64,000 nt of DNA from Acephala macrosclerotiorum (lineage: Eukaryota > Ascomycota > Leotiomycetes > Helotiales > Mollisiaceae): contig MU119213.1 of NCBI GenBank assembly GCA_014904845.1, positions 496,001-560,000 on the forward strand, read 5' to 3'. Below, piece after piece: positions 1-11,793 of the stretch (positions are counted from its first letter, which is position 1; every line of letters begins with the position of its first letter). The notes beneath the pieces were generated by a model. That model saw only the letters and a program-made list of their open reading frames with translations. It did not search any database and was not told the DNA's origin. A program made the translations under genes and the position numbers.

Positions 1-2732
1 ACGGCAGCTCCGAGCAGACACTGGTTCGGCGCTAGCAGACTGGGGTGGTGTGGCACGCACAGCCACCCAAGCCCTTGATGCACAGATCTCCTTCCGCCCT
101 TGTTCCCGTGATGCTTCATAGGGCTGTACCAAAGCTTCCTCGGCCACGCTTGAAAGCTCACGATCAGAAGCCAAGAACTGCACTTGTCGTGGGCAACCGC
201 ATTCTAACAGCTGCAGGACAATATCACAACACACTGATTTGAAATGGCAGCCATCAGAGTTTCTTCATGCAGTACCGAGCACGAGCAATACTTGGATACG
301 GGACGCTGCATCTTACACATGAATCGAAGTTCCCTTTCAGTCGCATGACCCACAATCATCACGTTTCCGATCATCTCACACTAGCAATTATAGACGGGTG
401 CTCGTCCCTCAAATCAGTGAGATATCCAAGCGATGTACTGTACCGTATCACAAAGTCCTCCATCTTCTAGGACATTAAATCTTTCGTCTCCAGTGTGCGA
501 GTATGCACACCTCACCGAGAAAAAGCGATTTGTTTGAGATTAGTCGAGATCAACCAATGCATTCTTGAGACTCGACTCTCATATAGAGATCTGACGCCAG
601 GTCGAGCAGCATCATTTGATGCTTTCTGAACCAACCAATCATAGCGTTTACTCCTGATAATAAGGCTGAAGGCCGGAAGGATCATAAGAGTTCATCACCG
701 AAGACGTACATAAACCACAAGGGTGATTGAACCCTCGCAGAAAAAGGGGTTGCTTCGAGGCGATCTTGTCTGCTCGGCTATAACAGCGAACACCAGTCCT
801 TTGATTCAACCACAGCAGCATGAGGTAATGAGAGAGTCTGACTGCAGTCTCCTTCTCCAGGCAAAAGCAACCCAACTGGTGGGTAAGCCCAAACCGGGAG
901 GCGGACGTTGGCAAGTTAGGATACCACGATCAGAGAGTTCTGAAGAATCATCATGAAATCGCGAGTCTGCCTCGTCGGCGCCCTAGGAACCTCCCGAGAT
1001 ACAACAGGGGTCTTGCTCACTCTTCGATAACCTCAATCATGACGCAGTTGCTCGCATACCCCGTATGACTGGAATGAGAGTGAAACGTGTGGAGAGATGG
1101 CCATTTTGCAGATTATTTGTGCATGGGAGCAGCATAATTGTGACAATGGAGAAAATATGGCACTGCCACTATGACTCTATTTTAGTATGACCAATCACAA
1201 TAGCATTTCTCTGTCTCAGCCACACCACAGACCCCTGGTTTGCACCCTCCCGGTTGCTCATCAGACGGGGATGGTGTGTATGATGATGTGCTGTTGGCGA
1301 CCTCATCGGTGCTTACCTGAACGCATCTCGTCAGAGTCTCGGCGCCATCAAGAGCGATCTGTGAGATCTGTATCGCTCTGCTTGTGACCGAGTATTCAGG
1401 CAACAGAGCTTGCTGCCTTAGAACAATTGGATGCTGCGAACTCGTTGGATTTGAGGTCTCGAACACACCGAGATCCAGGCATGGAGACGGCAACTTTTGG
1501 CCTTTTCATCCCATGTCACGATGTAACAGATTTCTGTAAATCGCGAGCATGATCAGACCATGGGTAAGATACCTCGCGACGATCTAGCTTCTGAAGAGGA
1601 AAGACAAAAGCGAAGCTTTGCAACTAGCCATACTGGATTCGGTAACGATTCTGCGTTAACTGCTCAAAACGGAGGCAGAGGGACCAGTCCCGCAAGCCAC
1701 CAGAATCAAACCGGGTACACAAGGCCACGTTGGTTCTGGTTAACCATGAGAGCGATGTGGGCTTCAACTCGGTGACAGTTACTAGCGAGGGTACAGGCAA
1801 TGGCCCAAAGGCGAGAATTTGACTGGACGGAAAACGAAGCTTGGTATTCGTCTGGCCTCGATCCGGCAGTGTCAATGGGGGGACTAGGGCAACGGAGGAG
1901 GCGATATGGAGATTGATCTCATCCATGGGTAGGCGAGGCAGATCCTAGCCAAACTTCAAGCGGGAGGTCTGCACGGCTGTAGTGCTGTCGTTCTTGGTGC
2001 CTGTGGCCACAGCGGTGCGGTGAAGGGGGAGCAGGGAGATAGGCGTGGCTGGCTGGCGTCGTCTTCTTTGGGTCAAGTAGACCTAAGGTGCAGTTGCACC
2101 ACTCCACTAAGTTAACCCTTCCCCATGCACTGGCAAGGCCGAAGTGCAGGCAGGGTCATCCAAGCCCTCCAGGGCCTGCATGTTGGTGGTAGGGGGGTAC
2201 CATGCTTGCTGCGCATTCTTTGGGCCCGATCCATAACTATTGCTACTGCTCTCACGGCCATTATAATTAATCCTAGATGTGCCCCCAATCCAAGAAACAT
2301 CACTCTCCATCAACACCCAAACAAATCACTCCCAGTCTGTCTTGAACTTGCAAGGCAGCGATCAGCGAGGTTTCGTCTGACCGAATTGGCATTGCACATA
2401 ATCTTACTACCCCCCTCTCCCAAACCTTACTTTTTAACGGGCACCTTCTTCGTCCTCTATCGGATTCTATATATCCTCCGCGCCTCGCTCTCTCTACGAT
2501 AACTCGGTATTGTCTCAGATCGTATCTGATCATCATCCACCCCTTCCTAAGTTTCTCGTCCCCAGTGTTCGCTACCACCCGTCTGGACGAACACATCCAA
2601 GCGCGCTGCTATAAGTCCAGAAGCCCCCAAGAATCCAATCCGAGTATTTCTCCTGGATTTCAATCACGCTGGATCGCCCCTAGAAGCAAAGGTATATACA
2701 TTTATACACCAAACTTTATTCTCTGTTGAGCA
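1..2732. other. long non-coding upstream region of the C2H2 gene
   Basis: I see no convincing gene in this stretch. The short open frames (for example 2125-2502 on + and 2300-2596 on -) overlap each other on both strands and have no recognisable family. The last 300 bases are pyrimidine-rich with a TATA-like element near 2466, as expected for a fungal core promoter and 5' leader. It is probably the promoter and leader of the gene beginning at 2733, or reaches into one lying further left. Confidence 0.5.
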
Positions 2733-5153
2733 ATGACTGATCTGCCCAAGACGATAGGTTGTGGCTTCAACCAAAGACAACAGCCAGCCGTCAACGTCTC
2801 TAAACTCACAAAAATGGTCTCAATCGCAGAAACAACATATCATATGCTCTCGCGTCATATGCACAACGATAACGAAGAGGTCGACTTCCCCTTATACCCA
2901 GATCCTCAAAACATGTTCTCCCAGAGCTTTCCATTTTCTGCAGCCCAGAGCTTCAACATGGAGGCATATTCCTACCCTAGAACACAACAAGGATACCCAG
3001 CCAGCACAGGACTTGGATCTTCTTCCGTGTACGCCGAGGCTCCTCAGTATGCTATGGAATCACCAGAACTTCGAGCTCCGTCAAATTACTCGACCGCATC
3101 TGTTCCTTCAGCGACTTCCTCAGCCATGGGCTCGCCACACTCGATCCACGGACATGTTGCTCCACCTCCAGAATGGGCTCCTCATGGTCTCGGATTGAAC
3201 CCGAGCATCGTGAGTTACGATAACTTTGGGCCTGGCAACGAGTATACCTTTCAACCTTCAGGTATGGACGACTTTGCTTTAGACGCGTTCAATCCTGCCA
3301 AACCAAATGGCTTTGTTGGTGAGTGTAAACCAGTTACTAGTTCTGCACCTCGTCAGCATGGTTCGATCTCGTCCACTTCCGAGTCTCTTTCTTCTTTGTC
3401 AACTTTTGTACCTTCTCCGATTTCCATGGATACAACAACGCCCACGCGGTCAATGGCTTCGCCAGTGACACCCGTCAGTGCCGCCAGGGCAGACTCCCGA
3501 GATGATTGTTTCAGATCTCCTTCTGTATCTGCCTTTTCAAGATCTCCTACGTCCTCGCGTCGACCTTCGCAAGCATTTAGCGCGCCTTTTTACACCTCAT
3601 CGAGCACGACTGGACGGTCACAAGACATGCGATCTCCCATTTCTGCAATATCTCAATCCTTCACGTCCGAACCATCTCCATCCTACGCAACTTTTCAGTC
3701 TCCTTTCTTTTCTCAATCCAGTGGCAATTTTGTACCGCCTCTTGAATCATCTTGTCGGTTTCCTCTGTCAATCCAGCATTATTCTTCACCGCTCGGAAAT
3801 GAGAACACTCGGCTAACAAATTGGCGTCCAGACCCATCAATTCTCCATCCACAATACGCTGGTCGCCCAACATCAGCCACGCAGTCAAATGACCCATCTG
3901 TATATCCTCCTCCTCAATATCCAGTCTCACCATCATTGTCCCAGATGTCAAGGAGTCCAAGACCAGTGAAGCAAGGGAGCCAATCGCCGTACTTGTACAG
4001 CTCTTATCCTTATCCACCACCTCACCGCCGACCATCCTTAGCCTCTCATCAATCCTACAGCAGCCAAGATGGCAACTTCAGCAGCGAGGAGTCCAAGGAG
4101 AAGGGACGATGCACTTATCCTGATTGTGGAAAGGTGTTCAAGGATCTCAAGGCACACATGTTGACTCACCAGAATGAGCGACCAGAGAAGTGCCCGATCC
4201 AAACTTGCGACTACCACATCAAGGGTTTCGCGAGGAAATATGATAAGAACCGCCACACCTTGACCCATTACAAGGGAACAATGGTTTGCGGTTTCTGCCC
4301 AGGTTCCGGATCTGCGGCAGAAAAATCGTTCAATCGCGCTGACGTTTTCAAGAGGCATTTGACCTCAGTCCACGCCGTTGAACAAACCCCACCAAACTCC
4401 AGGAAGAAGACTTCGGGCAGCATCAACAGCTCGAAGAAGCTTTCTGGATACGCTCCCGATGCCACTGGCAAGTGTTCGACATGTTCCGGCACATTTAGCA
4501 ACGCTCAGGACTTCTACGAGCATTTGGATGATTGTGTTCTTCGCATTGTGCAACAAGAAGAACCATCAGAAGCCATCAACGCTGCGCGCCTTGCAGAGGT
4601 TGAGCAAGACCAAGCTGTCCACGAAACACTTCGCAACAACGCTCTGCCGACTACCACCACCCAGTTCTCAGCAGAGGAGGAGGATGAGGAGGATGATTTC
4701 GATGATGAGAACGATGACGACTATACTCTTCGAGCAAAGTCTTCACGAAAGGGTCGCAACAACCGCAACCCAGCCAACGGGGTCCAGAAGTCTCGAGGAA
4801 TGACACACTCGAAAGGAGGCGTGACACTGAACTCGAAAGGGCGCAAGAAGCGCAAGGACTACCCTTCGTCATGGGGCTGCCCAGCCTCACAGATGAAGAT
4901 GAAGAAGCGTGTTCTCTGTGTCTTCGATGGACCCCGTCGTCTCTGGAAAGACGACATGATGCTTGATACGGACTATGAGGTCCGCATGAAGCTGAGCGAT
5001 GAGAAAGCATATGTCACTGACCTGGACGTCCAGACTATGCGACGTGCAGAAGCTTTCCACGAGTCGACTGAAGAAGAGAAAGGTCCATGGATCGCAGATG
5101 ATCTTACTGGAATGGACCTGGAGAAGTTGATGGAGGTCAAGCACGAGTCATGA
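2733..5153 (+). CDS. C2H2 zinc-finger transcription factor
   Basis: The single open frame gives 806 residues. An alternative start at 2814 would remove 27 residues; it begins a stretch that looks more like a natural N-terminus (MVSIAETTYHML), so the true start is open, and a leader intron could lie before it. The first 450 residues are Ser/Pro/Gln-rich and probably disordered. C2H2-type fingers begin near residue 460 (CTYPDCGKVF), with two or three more to about residue 550, and a separate Cys-rich element lies near residue 581 (CSTC...H...C). A highly acidic run near residue 646 and Lys/Arg-rich stretches follow. The layout fits a nuclear DNA-binding regulator. I do not assign an ortholog name. 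The 2.7 kb upstream without genes suggests extended regulatory DNA. Confidence 0.85.
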   Translation: MTDLPKTIGCGFNQRQQPAVNVSKLTKMVSIAETTYHMLSRHMHNDNEEVDFPLYPDPQNMFSQSFPFSAAQSFNMEAYSYPRTQQGYPASTGLGSSSVYAEAPQYAMESPELRAPSNYSTASVPSATSSAMGSPHSIHGHVAPPPEWAPHGLGLNPSIVSYDNFGPGNEYTFQPSGMDDFALDAFNPAKPNGFVGECKPVTSSAPRQHGSISSTSESLSSLSTFVPSPISMDTTTPTRSMASPVTPVSAARADSRDDCFRSPSVSAFSRSPTSSRRPSQAFSAPFYTSSSTTGRSQDMRSPISAISQSFTSEPSPSYATFQSPFFSQSSGNFVPPLESSCRFPLSIQHYSSPLGNENTRLTNWRPDPSILHPQYAGRPTSATQSNDPSVYPPPQYPVSPSLSQMSRSPRPVKQGSQSPYLYSSYPYPPPHRRPSLASHQSYSSQDGNFSSEESKEKGRCTYPDCGKVFKDLKAHMLTHQNERPEKCPIQTCDYHIKGFARKYDKNRHTLTHYKGTMVCGFCPGSGSAAEKSFNRADVFKRHLTSVHAVEQTPPNSRKKTSGSINSSKKLSGYAPDATGKCSTCSGTFSNAQDFYEHLDDCVLRIVQQEEPSEAINAARLAEVEQDQAVHETLRNNALPTTTTQFSAEEEDEEDDFDDENDDDYTLRAKSSRKGRNNRNPANGVQKSRGMTHSKGGVTLNSKGRKKRKDYPSSWGCPASQMKMKKRVLCVFDGPRRLWKDDMMLDTDYEVRMKLSDEKAYVTDLDVQTMRRAEAFHESTEEEKGPWIADDLTGMDLEKLMEVKHES

Positions 5154-5742
5154 TTACGATTTGCGATTTGCGCATACCTACGAGCTATGATATGTGTTTA
5201 CGAGATACCTTTCTTCTTATATAATATCTTTGTTGGATATTACAACTTTTTTTTTTTTTTGGCTTTCGGCGCATGGAGGAAACTGGGACGATACCACAGC
5301 AAAAGATAAAAGCTTTTTCACACCAAATCCACCATTCATCATCAACGGCATGTATGCATAACATATTCATGTGGAAAGCTTTTGAGCGGTTCTTCTCATA
5401 CATTTTATTTGGCAGTACTCGGCCGCGGGCCGGTCCGTTGTTCAATACTGGGAGGAGAGATTGTGTTAGTAGTAAAGTAATTGAGAGCCACCTCTTCAAT
5501 CATCAGTGTCAAGATATTCCGATAAATCAATCTTCCAAACTTCCCAAGGTGACTTGAACATTTATCCCTGCAACAAGGTAGAACGCTCTAAACTCCTTTC
5601 GTATAGAGGGGCAGGTGTCCGAGCTGGCAGAAAAATTTACCCCACCAAGATTCAATCAACCCTCGTCGCAACATTTGAAACATCATCTCAGATCCCTAAT
5701 GTTCTCGTCACAAACATATATCTCACGTGCCGTAAAATCAAA
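5154..5742. other. intergenic, includes a T-tract
   Basis: This holds the 3' end of the C2H2 gene and the promoter of the methyltransferase. A run of about 14 T lies near 5249-5262. The frame of the methyltransferase is open back to 5506, but the upstream part does not look like the family. Confidence 0.5.
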
Positions 5743-6585
5743 ATGCTAACCGACAAAATCCGCCTCTCCGGCCCCGATACCAACGACCCAGAAAACATCC
5801 TCTCCTCCTCCCTCGGCGTAATCTTCCCCGGCGACATCACAAACCAACACGGCGACGCCACCTCCTCCGTAATCTATCTCTCTCCTCTCTTCGGACCCAT
5901 CACTCTCTCCTTGGCGGATCCTCAAGGAGAAGATAATCGTCGATTATTCAGTCATTTTCTATGGAACGCGGGGTTACAACTTGCAGAGTTTATTGAAGAG
6001 GGGAAAGATGAGGTGGGGAGGGATTGGGGTGTTAAGGGAGAGGAAGTGCTGGAATTGGGTGCTGGGACGGGACTCGCGGGGTTGGTGGCGGGGTTGAAGG
6101 GGGCGGGGAGGGTTGTGGTATCTGATTATCCTGCTAAGGAGGTGTTGGGGAATATTACGGCGAATGTTGAGAGAAACGTACCGCCGCTGAAGGAGAAAAT
6201 TCAGGGGATTGGGGAGATTGAGGTTCAGGGACATGAATGGGGAGTTTTGAATGATGAGTTCGCGAAAGGCAATGAGGGAAGGTTCGGGAGGATATTGGTG
6301 GCGGATTGTTTGTGGATGCCGTGGCAGCATTTGAATTTGTTGAAGAGTATAAGTCATTTTTTGAGTGGGAAGGGGAGGGCGTGGGTCGTCGCGGGATTTC
6401 ATACAGGGAGGGAGAAGATGAGGGGGTTCTATGAGGAGAAGTTGAGGGAAGTGGGGTTGGAGGCTGAGGAGATTTGGGAGAGAAATGCAGAAGGTGCAGA
6501 AAGGGAGTGGATTACTGATCGAGGGATTGAGGATGTTACTGAGAGGAAACGATGGCTAGCGTGTGCGATCTTGAGGAAGGGGTGA
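5743..6585 (+). CDS. METTL21/EFM-type S-adenosylmethionine methyltransferase
   Basis: The predicted protein has 280 residues without introns, taking ATG 5743 as start. The frame is open upstream to 5506, but homologous-looking sequence starts only at MLTDKIRLSG. Motif I of class I methyltransferases (VLELGAGTGLAGL) sits near residue 101, followed by an acidic motif II (VVVSDYP) and, later, DCLWMPWQH where the family usually has the D-x-x-Y/W signature. This is the Methyltransf_16 family, whose fungal members methylate lysines of translation factors or are annotated as Nnt1-like. The substrate cannot be told from sequence. The first half uses C-rich codons and the second half is strongly G-rich, an unusual within-gene shift. 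Confidence 0.8.
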   Translation: MLTDKIRLSGPDTNDPENILSSSLGVIFPGDITNQHGDATSSVIYLSPLFGPITLSLADPQGEDNRRLFSHFLWNAGLQLAEFIEEGKDEVGRDWGVKGEEVLELGAGTGLAGLVAGLKGAGRVVVSDYPAKEVLGNITANVERNVPPLKEKIQGIGEIEVQGHEWGVLNDEFAKGNEGRFGRILVADCLWMPWQHLNLLKSISHFLSGKGRAWVVAGFHTGREKMRGFYEEKLREVGLEAEEIWERNAEGAEREWITDRGIEDVTERKRWLACAILRKG

Positions 6586-6918
6586 CTTGAAGGGAGATGA
6601 ATTGTAAGTACATACATACTAAGCCTTATACTAAAACACAAAGATACCCATTTGCAAAGACCCTGATTTTCGATTGCCAAGTGTGGCACAGTTTCTCCTA
6701 GGTATGAATTTGAGTTATAATACGCGTAGGCAAAGAAGGACTTCAGTATGACTGAATTGCATTTCATGGACGGCTAGTTGGCTAGGAGTCTAACTAATCC
6801 CAGAGAATTATCAACCAGGTGCTTTAGTGCAGCTGGCAGAGGCTATGTCCCATATGGACGGGTATCACAACATCGTATCCGTACAAGTAAACCAGAGCAA
6901 ATTCGGTCGGCAATCTCG

Positions 6919-8712
6919 TCAGTCGAGCAGCATGGCAACAAACCTCGCTTCTCCATCCATCCAATCGCTCTCCATAACCACTCTGATTGCATGACGCCAA
7001 CTATCCTCGTCAAAGACAGCAAACATAACATCCGGAAGTAGAGCTTTGATATGAATACTCTTCGGTGATCCAATATCAGCGATGTAGTTGCGAATATGCT
7101 GAATTAAGTCTGCAAACCCGAGGCAGTTGTGTGGCGCCAGGTCTAGTCTTGGACGGACTCGTCGACCTCCTTGGAGAACGTTGACGTAGTATTTGAGGTT
7201 GGGGTCGGGGACAAGGCGGCTTACATCAGCCATGAAAGACTGTTGGTTGTAAACAGCCGAGCTGCCTTCACCATTCTCCGGTTCAGCATTTGGTTGGACT
7301 GAACGCTCCATTGAGTAGTGATCCTGGTCGAGGCTTGAGTCGACGGCATGACTCCCAATAAATGGATCGAATTGGGGAGAATTGGCTGCTTGTCCACTTT
7401 CTAATTCCGGCAGAGACTGTGGAGAACCGGTTGACATTCCATCGGTAAGATTTTGAGGACCCTTCTTGGGAGTCTTCTTCTTGTTCTTGCGATTTTCAAG
7501 GCTGTACTTTCGTGATCTTTCGTTGGTAATCTGACGTCGCAATAGATGGATGAGCTTCTTAATGAGTCTAGAATAATGAGCAACATTGCTTGAGAATATC
7601 ATAGGGGGACATACTTGTTCTTGTCTCTAGGCCATTTCAAGGTTCTCTCAGGCTCGTCGATATAAGGCGCATTAGCTCCCCAGAGACGTTCACCCCATCC
7701 TTCATCCTCTAAGAAAGTCTTACACGTTTCCCACATCTTCAGCTTAGTATTTGAAAATTCATCTCTGTTGGGATTAACGCATTGATCTCTGTCGGGGTGG
7801 TTCGGATCGAGCATGTACTGTTTGGCGGCGGCTTGAATTTGGACAAACTCATCTATGCCCAATTCCAGATCGAAGAATACCGATGACATAGGCGGCCCTG
7901 TAGTCAATCAGTGCTTGTAGTCGAGGACGTAGAAGTTAACCTACGAGTGTAGTTGTTCGAATCTTTGGTTGGCTTTCTGAAAAGAGCAGCAGCCGACAAC
8001 ACACGTGCATCCTTCTCTCTAGCAGCCGTGTCTTCTTGACCCCACACCTCTCGCTGCTTTGCCAATACATGTTCACTTTCCTTTCTCTTGGCACTTTGTT
8101 GTCCACTCTCTTGCTGGTCATCATTGCGCTTACGTTTCGACGATGGAACTTCTACCCTGAAAGTTCTGACGAAGAAGCTGTCTGCACTAGCCCGTGGAGA
8201 AGATGCTAGCGGGTCTTGGTGTTCGATTGTTTCTTGTACTCCAGTAACGGATCCGAGGTGGTCTTGACGTTCGACAATGAGTTCGGGATCGGTAGTGACA
8301 TCTTGTTGATCTTTATGTTCGGCTATTTCATGTTCAGCGGCATTGGCGCCTGGTTGGTCTTGAAGTTCGAATCTTGCTTGTCCTCGAGCATTGGCGTTCA
8401 CAACAGCATTCAAGAAACTTTGAAATTCATCGTTAGGTTGGTCTTGGATTTCTCGACTGCCTTCTGAAGGGTTGAAGTTGAGGAGATTTTCGAGAAGTGA
8501 TGCCGTATCCTGACCATCTACAGGCAGCGTCAAGCCCTGAAAGCCGTTCGGACCTGAAAGTAATATGAGCTTTGGAGACCGAACATAGAATTGAAGATCA
8601 TACCATTGATGGTTTGTTCACCAGAGTTGCCATGAAAGCCAGACGCGCCGACGACTACATTGCTTGTTGGTTCCAGAGGAGCATTGGACGTTGTTTGATG
8701 CGCAGTTGCCAT
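6919..8712 (-). CDS. unknown fungal protein, four exons
   Basis: Exons on the minus strand: 8604-8712, 7945-8553, 7615-7897 and 6919-7567; all junctions are GT-AG and keep frame, giving 549 residues. I do not recognise the family. The first 240 residues are acidic, Gln/Glu-rich and low in complexity, with repeated EHQD/ERQD-like units. A basic KRKRND cluster could be a nuclear localisation signal. A compact region in exon 3 (FDLELGIDEFVQIQ to WGERLW) and a C-terminal domain of about 95 residues (from YYVNVLQGG to the end) look folded. It is divergently transcribed from the LMBR1 gene at 8981, sharing about 270 bases of promoter. A transcriptional or chromatin role is a guess. Confidence 0.7.
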
Positions 8713-8980
8713 TGCGACCTATCAACGATAACAATCGTTATCGCAACTTGAGTTAGGTCGTTGCGCAAATGTTTGCGTTGTTTGCACCGTTATCACGTTT
8801 TGTGTGGAAGAAAGGTCGGGCCGAGATGTGATCGGCACGGCAAGTGTTCTGTCTTGAGCCTTAGGCGTCAAGCACCAATCCCACGTCGTCACCTTCACAT
8901 TTCGAAAGTCTCAAGATTCACCACGCCGACCATTCCGAAACAAAACCTCCCATGGCCTCACTCTTCGCAATACATCCTCG
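8713..8980. promoter_or_regulatory. shared divergent promoter
   Basis: The 268 bases between the start codons of the unknown minus-strand gene (8712) and the LMBR1 gene (8981) must contain both core promoters. A small inverted element (ACGATAACAATCGTTATCGCAA, near 8727-8748) lies close to the minus-strand start. Confidence 0.5.
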
Positions 8981-11092
8981 ATGATGGAAATTACAACCAG
9001 CTCTTCACCCATAGGGTCTGAAATATTTGCTCTGGTCTCACTCTTGTTGATCAGCATCGGCGTCCTCCTGCTGCTGCGCCATTACTTGCCTTTGAGGACC
9101 ACTCCAGCTTACTTGACGGTTCCGATATTCTTTGCACTTGGATTACCAGCCAGCATCATTCTACTCGTCCCAATAGATCTTGCTTCTAATGCGAGAAATC
9201 AAGATGCTGGGAGTCGCGGTATCTGGTTGCCCGAGGGAGTGCTGCTGGTATCATGGCGAATATCGTACTGGTTGACTTTCTGCTTGACTTGGTGAGTCGC
9301 AGCAATACTGCCATGGCATTTCTAACATATTTGCAGGTTCATTCTACCAATTCTTGCCGAGTACAGCGATGCGGGCTTCCGAGATCCTAAGGATCGACTC
9401 CTCTACTCGTTACGCTCGAATGCTAAATATCAAGCGATCGTTCTTGGAGCTGGTCTTGCTACGATGACCTATATATTCGTCTCATACGGTGTGCATGTGG
9501 ACTCTTTCAAAGCGACACTTATGGCACTAGCGTATTGTTGGGGATTGGTTCTTGCTATATATTTGATGGGCCATGGCCTTGTTGCGATACCAAGAAGCCT
9601 GTTCAGAAACGCAAGCATAAGTGGAAGGCTCAAACGAATCCAAGTCAATGCCGTCAAAGTTCATGACAAGATGGAGGACGCGATTCAGAATCTTGAAGAC
9701 CTGGAAGCGCAGGTCGCAGAATTAGCTAAGCGGAAGACTGGATCTGCTACACAATATCGGGACTGGATCGAAGAGCTAGCTGATGAATCGCATCTCCCTG
9801 AATCCCGACCTCGAACATTGGCTCGAAGAATGTCTGTTCCTGAGGTCAACGTGCCTCACGTTATTACCGATCGATATCTCGCCGATTTGAGTCGAAAGCT
9901 CACCAGAGGTAGACACAGTCGGGCCAGGTATCTCGACGAATGGGACCAAATATTGCAGGCAGCAACGAATGTGCAAGCCATCCTCGACTCAGCAGCATCC
10001 AAGCGTATTGAGATAGGTCAAGCATCACCAGATGCACCATTCATGGAGCGGCTGACAATCCTCACTCCTTACACCCGATACCTATACAAGTACTGGTTTC
10101 TGCCTTACCTCAGAATCTTGCTTGGGTGTTTCTTGTCTTTGGCATCTTTCTGCATTGTGTGGTCCGAAATCATCAAGTCAATCAATCCTCTATTCTCCAT
10201 CATCGCAGTAACCGTCGTTCATCATCCTACAAGCGAGAAGGGCATTATTGGTTTCGCGGGTCAGGCCATTGCTGCTTGTTGGATATTGTATATGTGCGCT
10301 GCAGCTTTAACGTCTCTCACAGAAGTGAAAGTCTGGCGTGGACGAGCATTGGTGAAAAGAAATACGCACGGTGAGAGCGCGGCTTGGTACGTTTTACAAG
10401 TCTCGAAGCTATCCGTGCCGCTGTCTTTCAATTTCATAACCTTTCTTTCACGAGAGATCTATGAGCGGACGGTGTTTTACGACTTTCTCGGAAAGCTCAT
10501 CAATCTCACGGATATTGGAACCTGGTTTGATTGGTTGTTCCCGTGCTTCATTCTAGTGCCTGTTTGTGCTGCACTTTTCAATTTATATGGAAAAGTGGCG
10601 AACTGCACCGGCTTTGGAGGAGTGATTGATGATGATGAGGAAGAAAACGAGTCCGGCTATGGGACTGGATCGTGGCGCGAGGGAAGAGACCTAATAGAAC
10701 GAGAATTGCAGGGACACTCTTCTCTCGGTCGACTTGGACAATCGGCGGCGGATCGACGCCCTCAAGTTCCTAACAACCCAAATAATCGAGCTGCTCCCAC
10801 ACTTTCGGTGCCTCGAGCAGGGAGAGCCAGCAGTCCAGCCCAAGCTTCAACGGCAAGGACCAGTGCAGCTCCTGAGCCACAAGGACCAAAGGAGCCCGAA
10901 GATGAGAGCTTCTTTGAGGCGTTTGGCCACCGAGTAAAGAACACTCTCGATACATTCCAGGCTCCAAAGTTGTTTGAAGGTGTCAAGCGGCCCAAATGGA
11001 TGGGAGGAGATGGAGACGGTGATGCAGGTGGAAGTGGGAATGACTTCACGAAATGGTTTGGTGGTAGCCGGAATGGCAGGGTCAGGTTATAG
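8981..11092 (+). CDS. LMBR1-domain multi-pass membrane protein
   Basis: Two exons, 8981-9291 and 9337-11092, joined through TGG split by a 45-nt intron (GTGAGT...TTGCAG), give 688 residues. The N-terminus has closely spaced hydrophobic helices (a first Leu/Ile-rich one near residue 15, then others around residues 45, 85, 130 and 160). A long cytosolic coiled-coil-like segment follows (residues 195-325), then a second group of membrane helices (residues 350-540). The C-terminus is acidic, then disordered and Ser/Pro-rich, ending in a Gly-rich tail. This organisation matches the LMBR1/LMBRD2 family of eukaryotic membrane proteins, whose members act as receptors or trafficking factors. In filamentous fungi the precise role is not established. 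A second ATG follows at 8984. Confidence 0.85.
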
Positions 11093-11793
11093 GAGTATTA
11101 GGGTTGGTCTTTGATTGCATAGCGGAATGGCGTTTGTACCAATAGACTTGGATATACCGTGTTTGCACACACCTCTTAATTTGTAGATAATGGTCGTTGA
11201 TCCTACATATTTTCATTTCTTTCCGATATCAAATATCACATTTAGCTGTCGAATAGTCGGCTGGCATAACTCGCTATGCCACATCATCTTCTAGCTAGAA
11301 AATGTCCTACCTCTTTCACGATCTCCACTGAAGCCGACACTCTCATAGCATATTCGACAAGGCTACGCATAGGCCAGACGTTTAACCACGCTTCAACTGG
11401 CACAAGTTTCACATCTCGTTGCCACACTGATGAAAGCCGCGCGCCGTTAAATATGCTGGTAATGCCTTCATGTCTCTCCTTCCCCATCCCACGACTCAAA
11501 CTTTTTCATCGGCAAGTCCTGCATCGTATGATCCCCCAATCAATGGACAGCATCCTCAGCCTCCCACTGCATTAGCGTACGCCAAGCCCCACCTCAAGGG
11601 CCGAGCCTAACATTTTATGGTGGGGGTTGGGGAGCCAAACTACTGCATGAAAACGCCTTTGACACCGAGTATTTCTCAACTTCACGTCTTAACGCCTTTT
11701 ACGATCATGAATCTCTTTGCTCTTGTAGATATTTTTTATTGCTAGTGCTTTTCATTTTGTGAATATAGAGGAAGAGGAGGATGAATCGCAGCC
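11093..11793. other. intergenic
   Basis: This spacer contains the 3' region of the LMBR1 gene and the promoter of the CorA-like gene. The only longer frames (11276-11575 +, 11284-11499 -) overlap antisense and resemble nothing known. Confidence 0.5.

Noticed and set aside
2125..2502. 125-residue open frame upstream of the C2H2 gene
   Set aside because: It overlaps antisense frames of similar size, has no family signature and lies in promoter-like pyrimidine-rich DNA.
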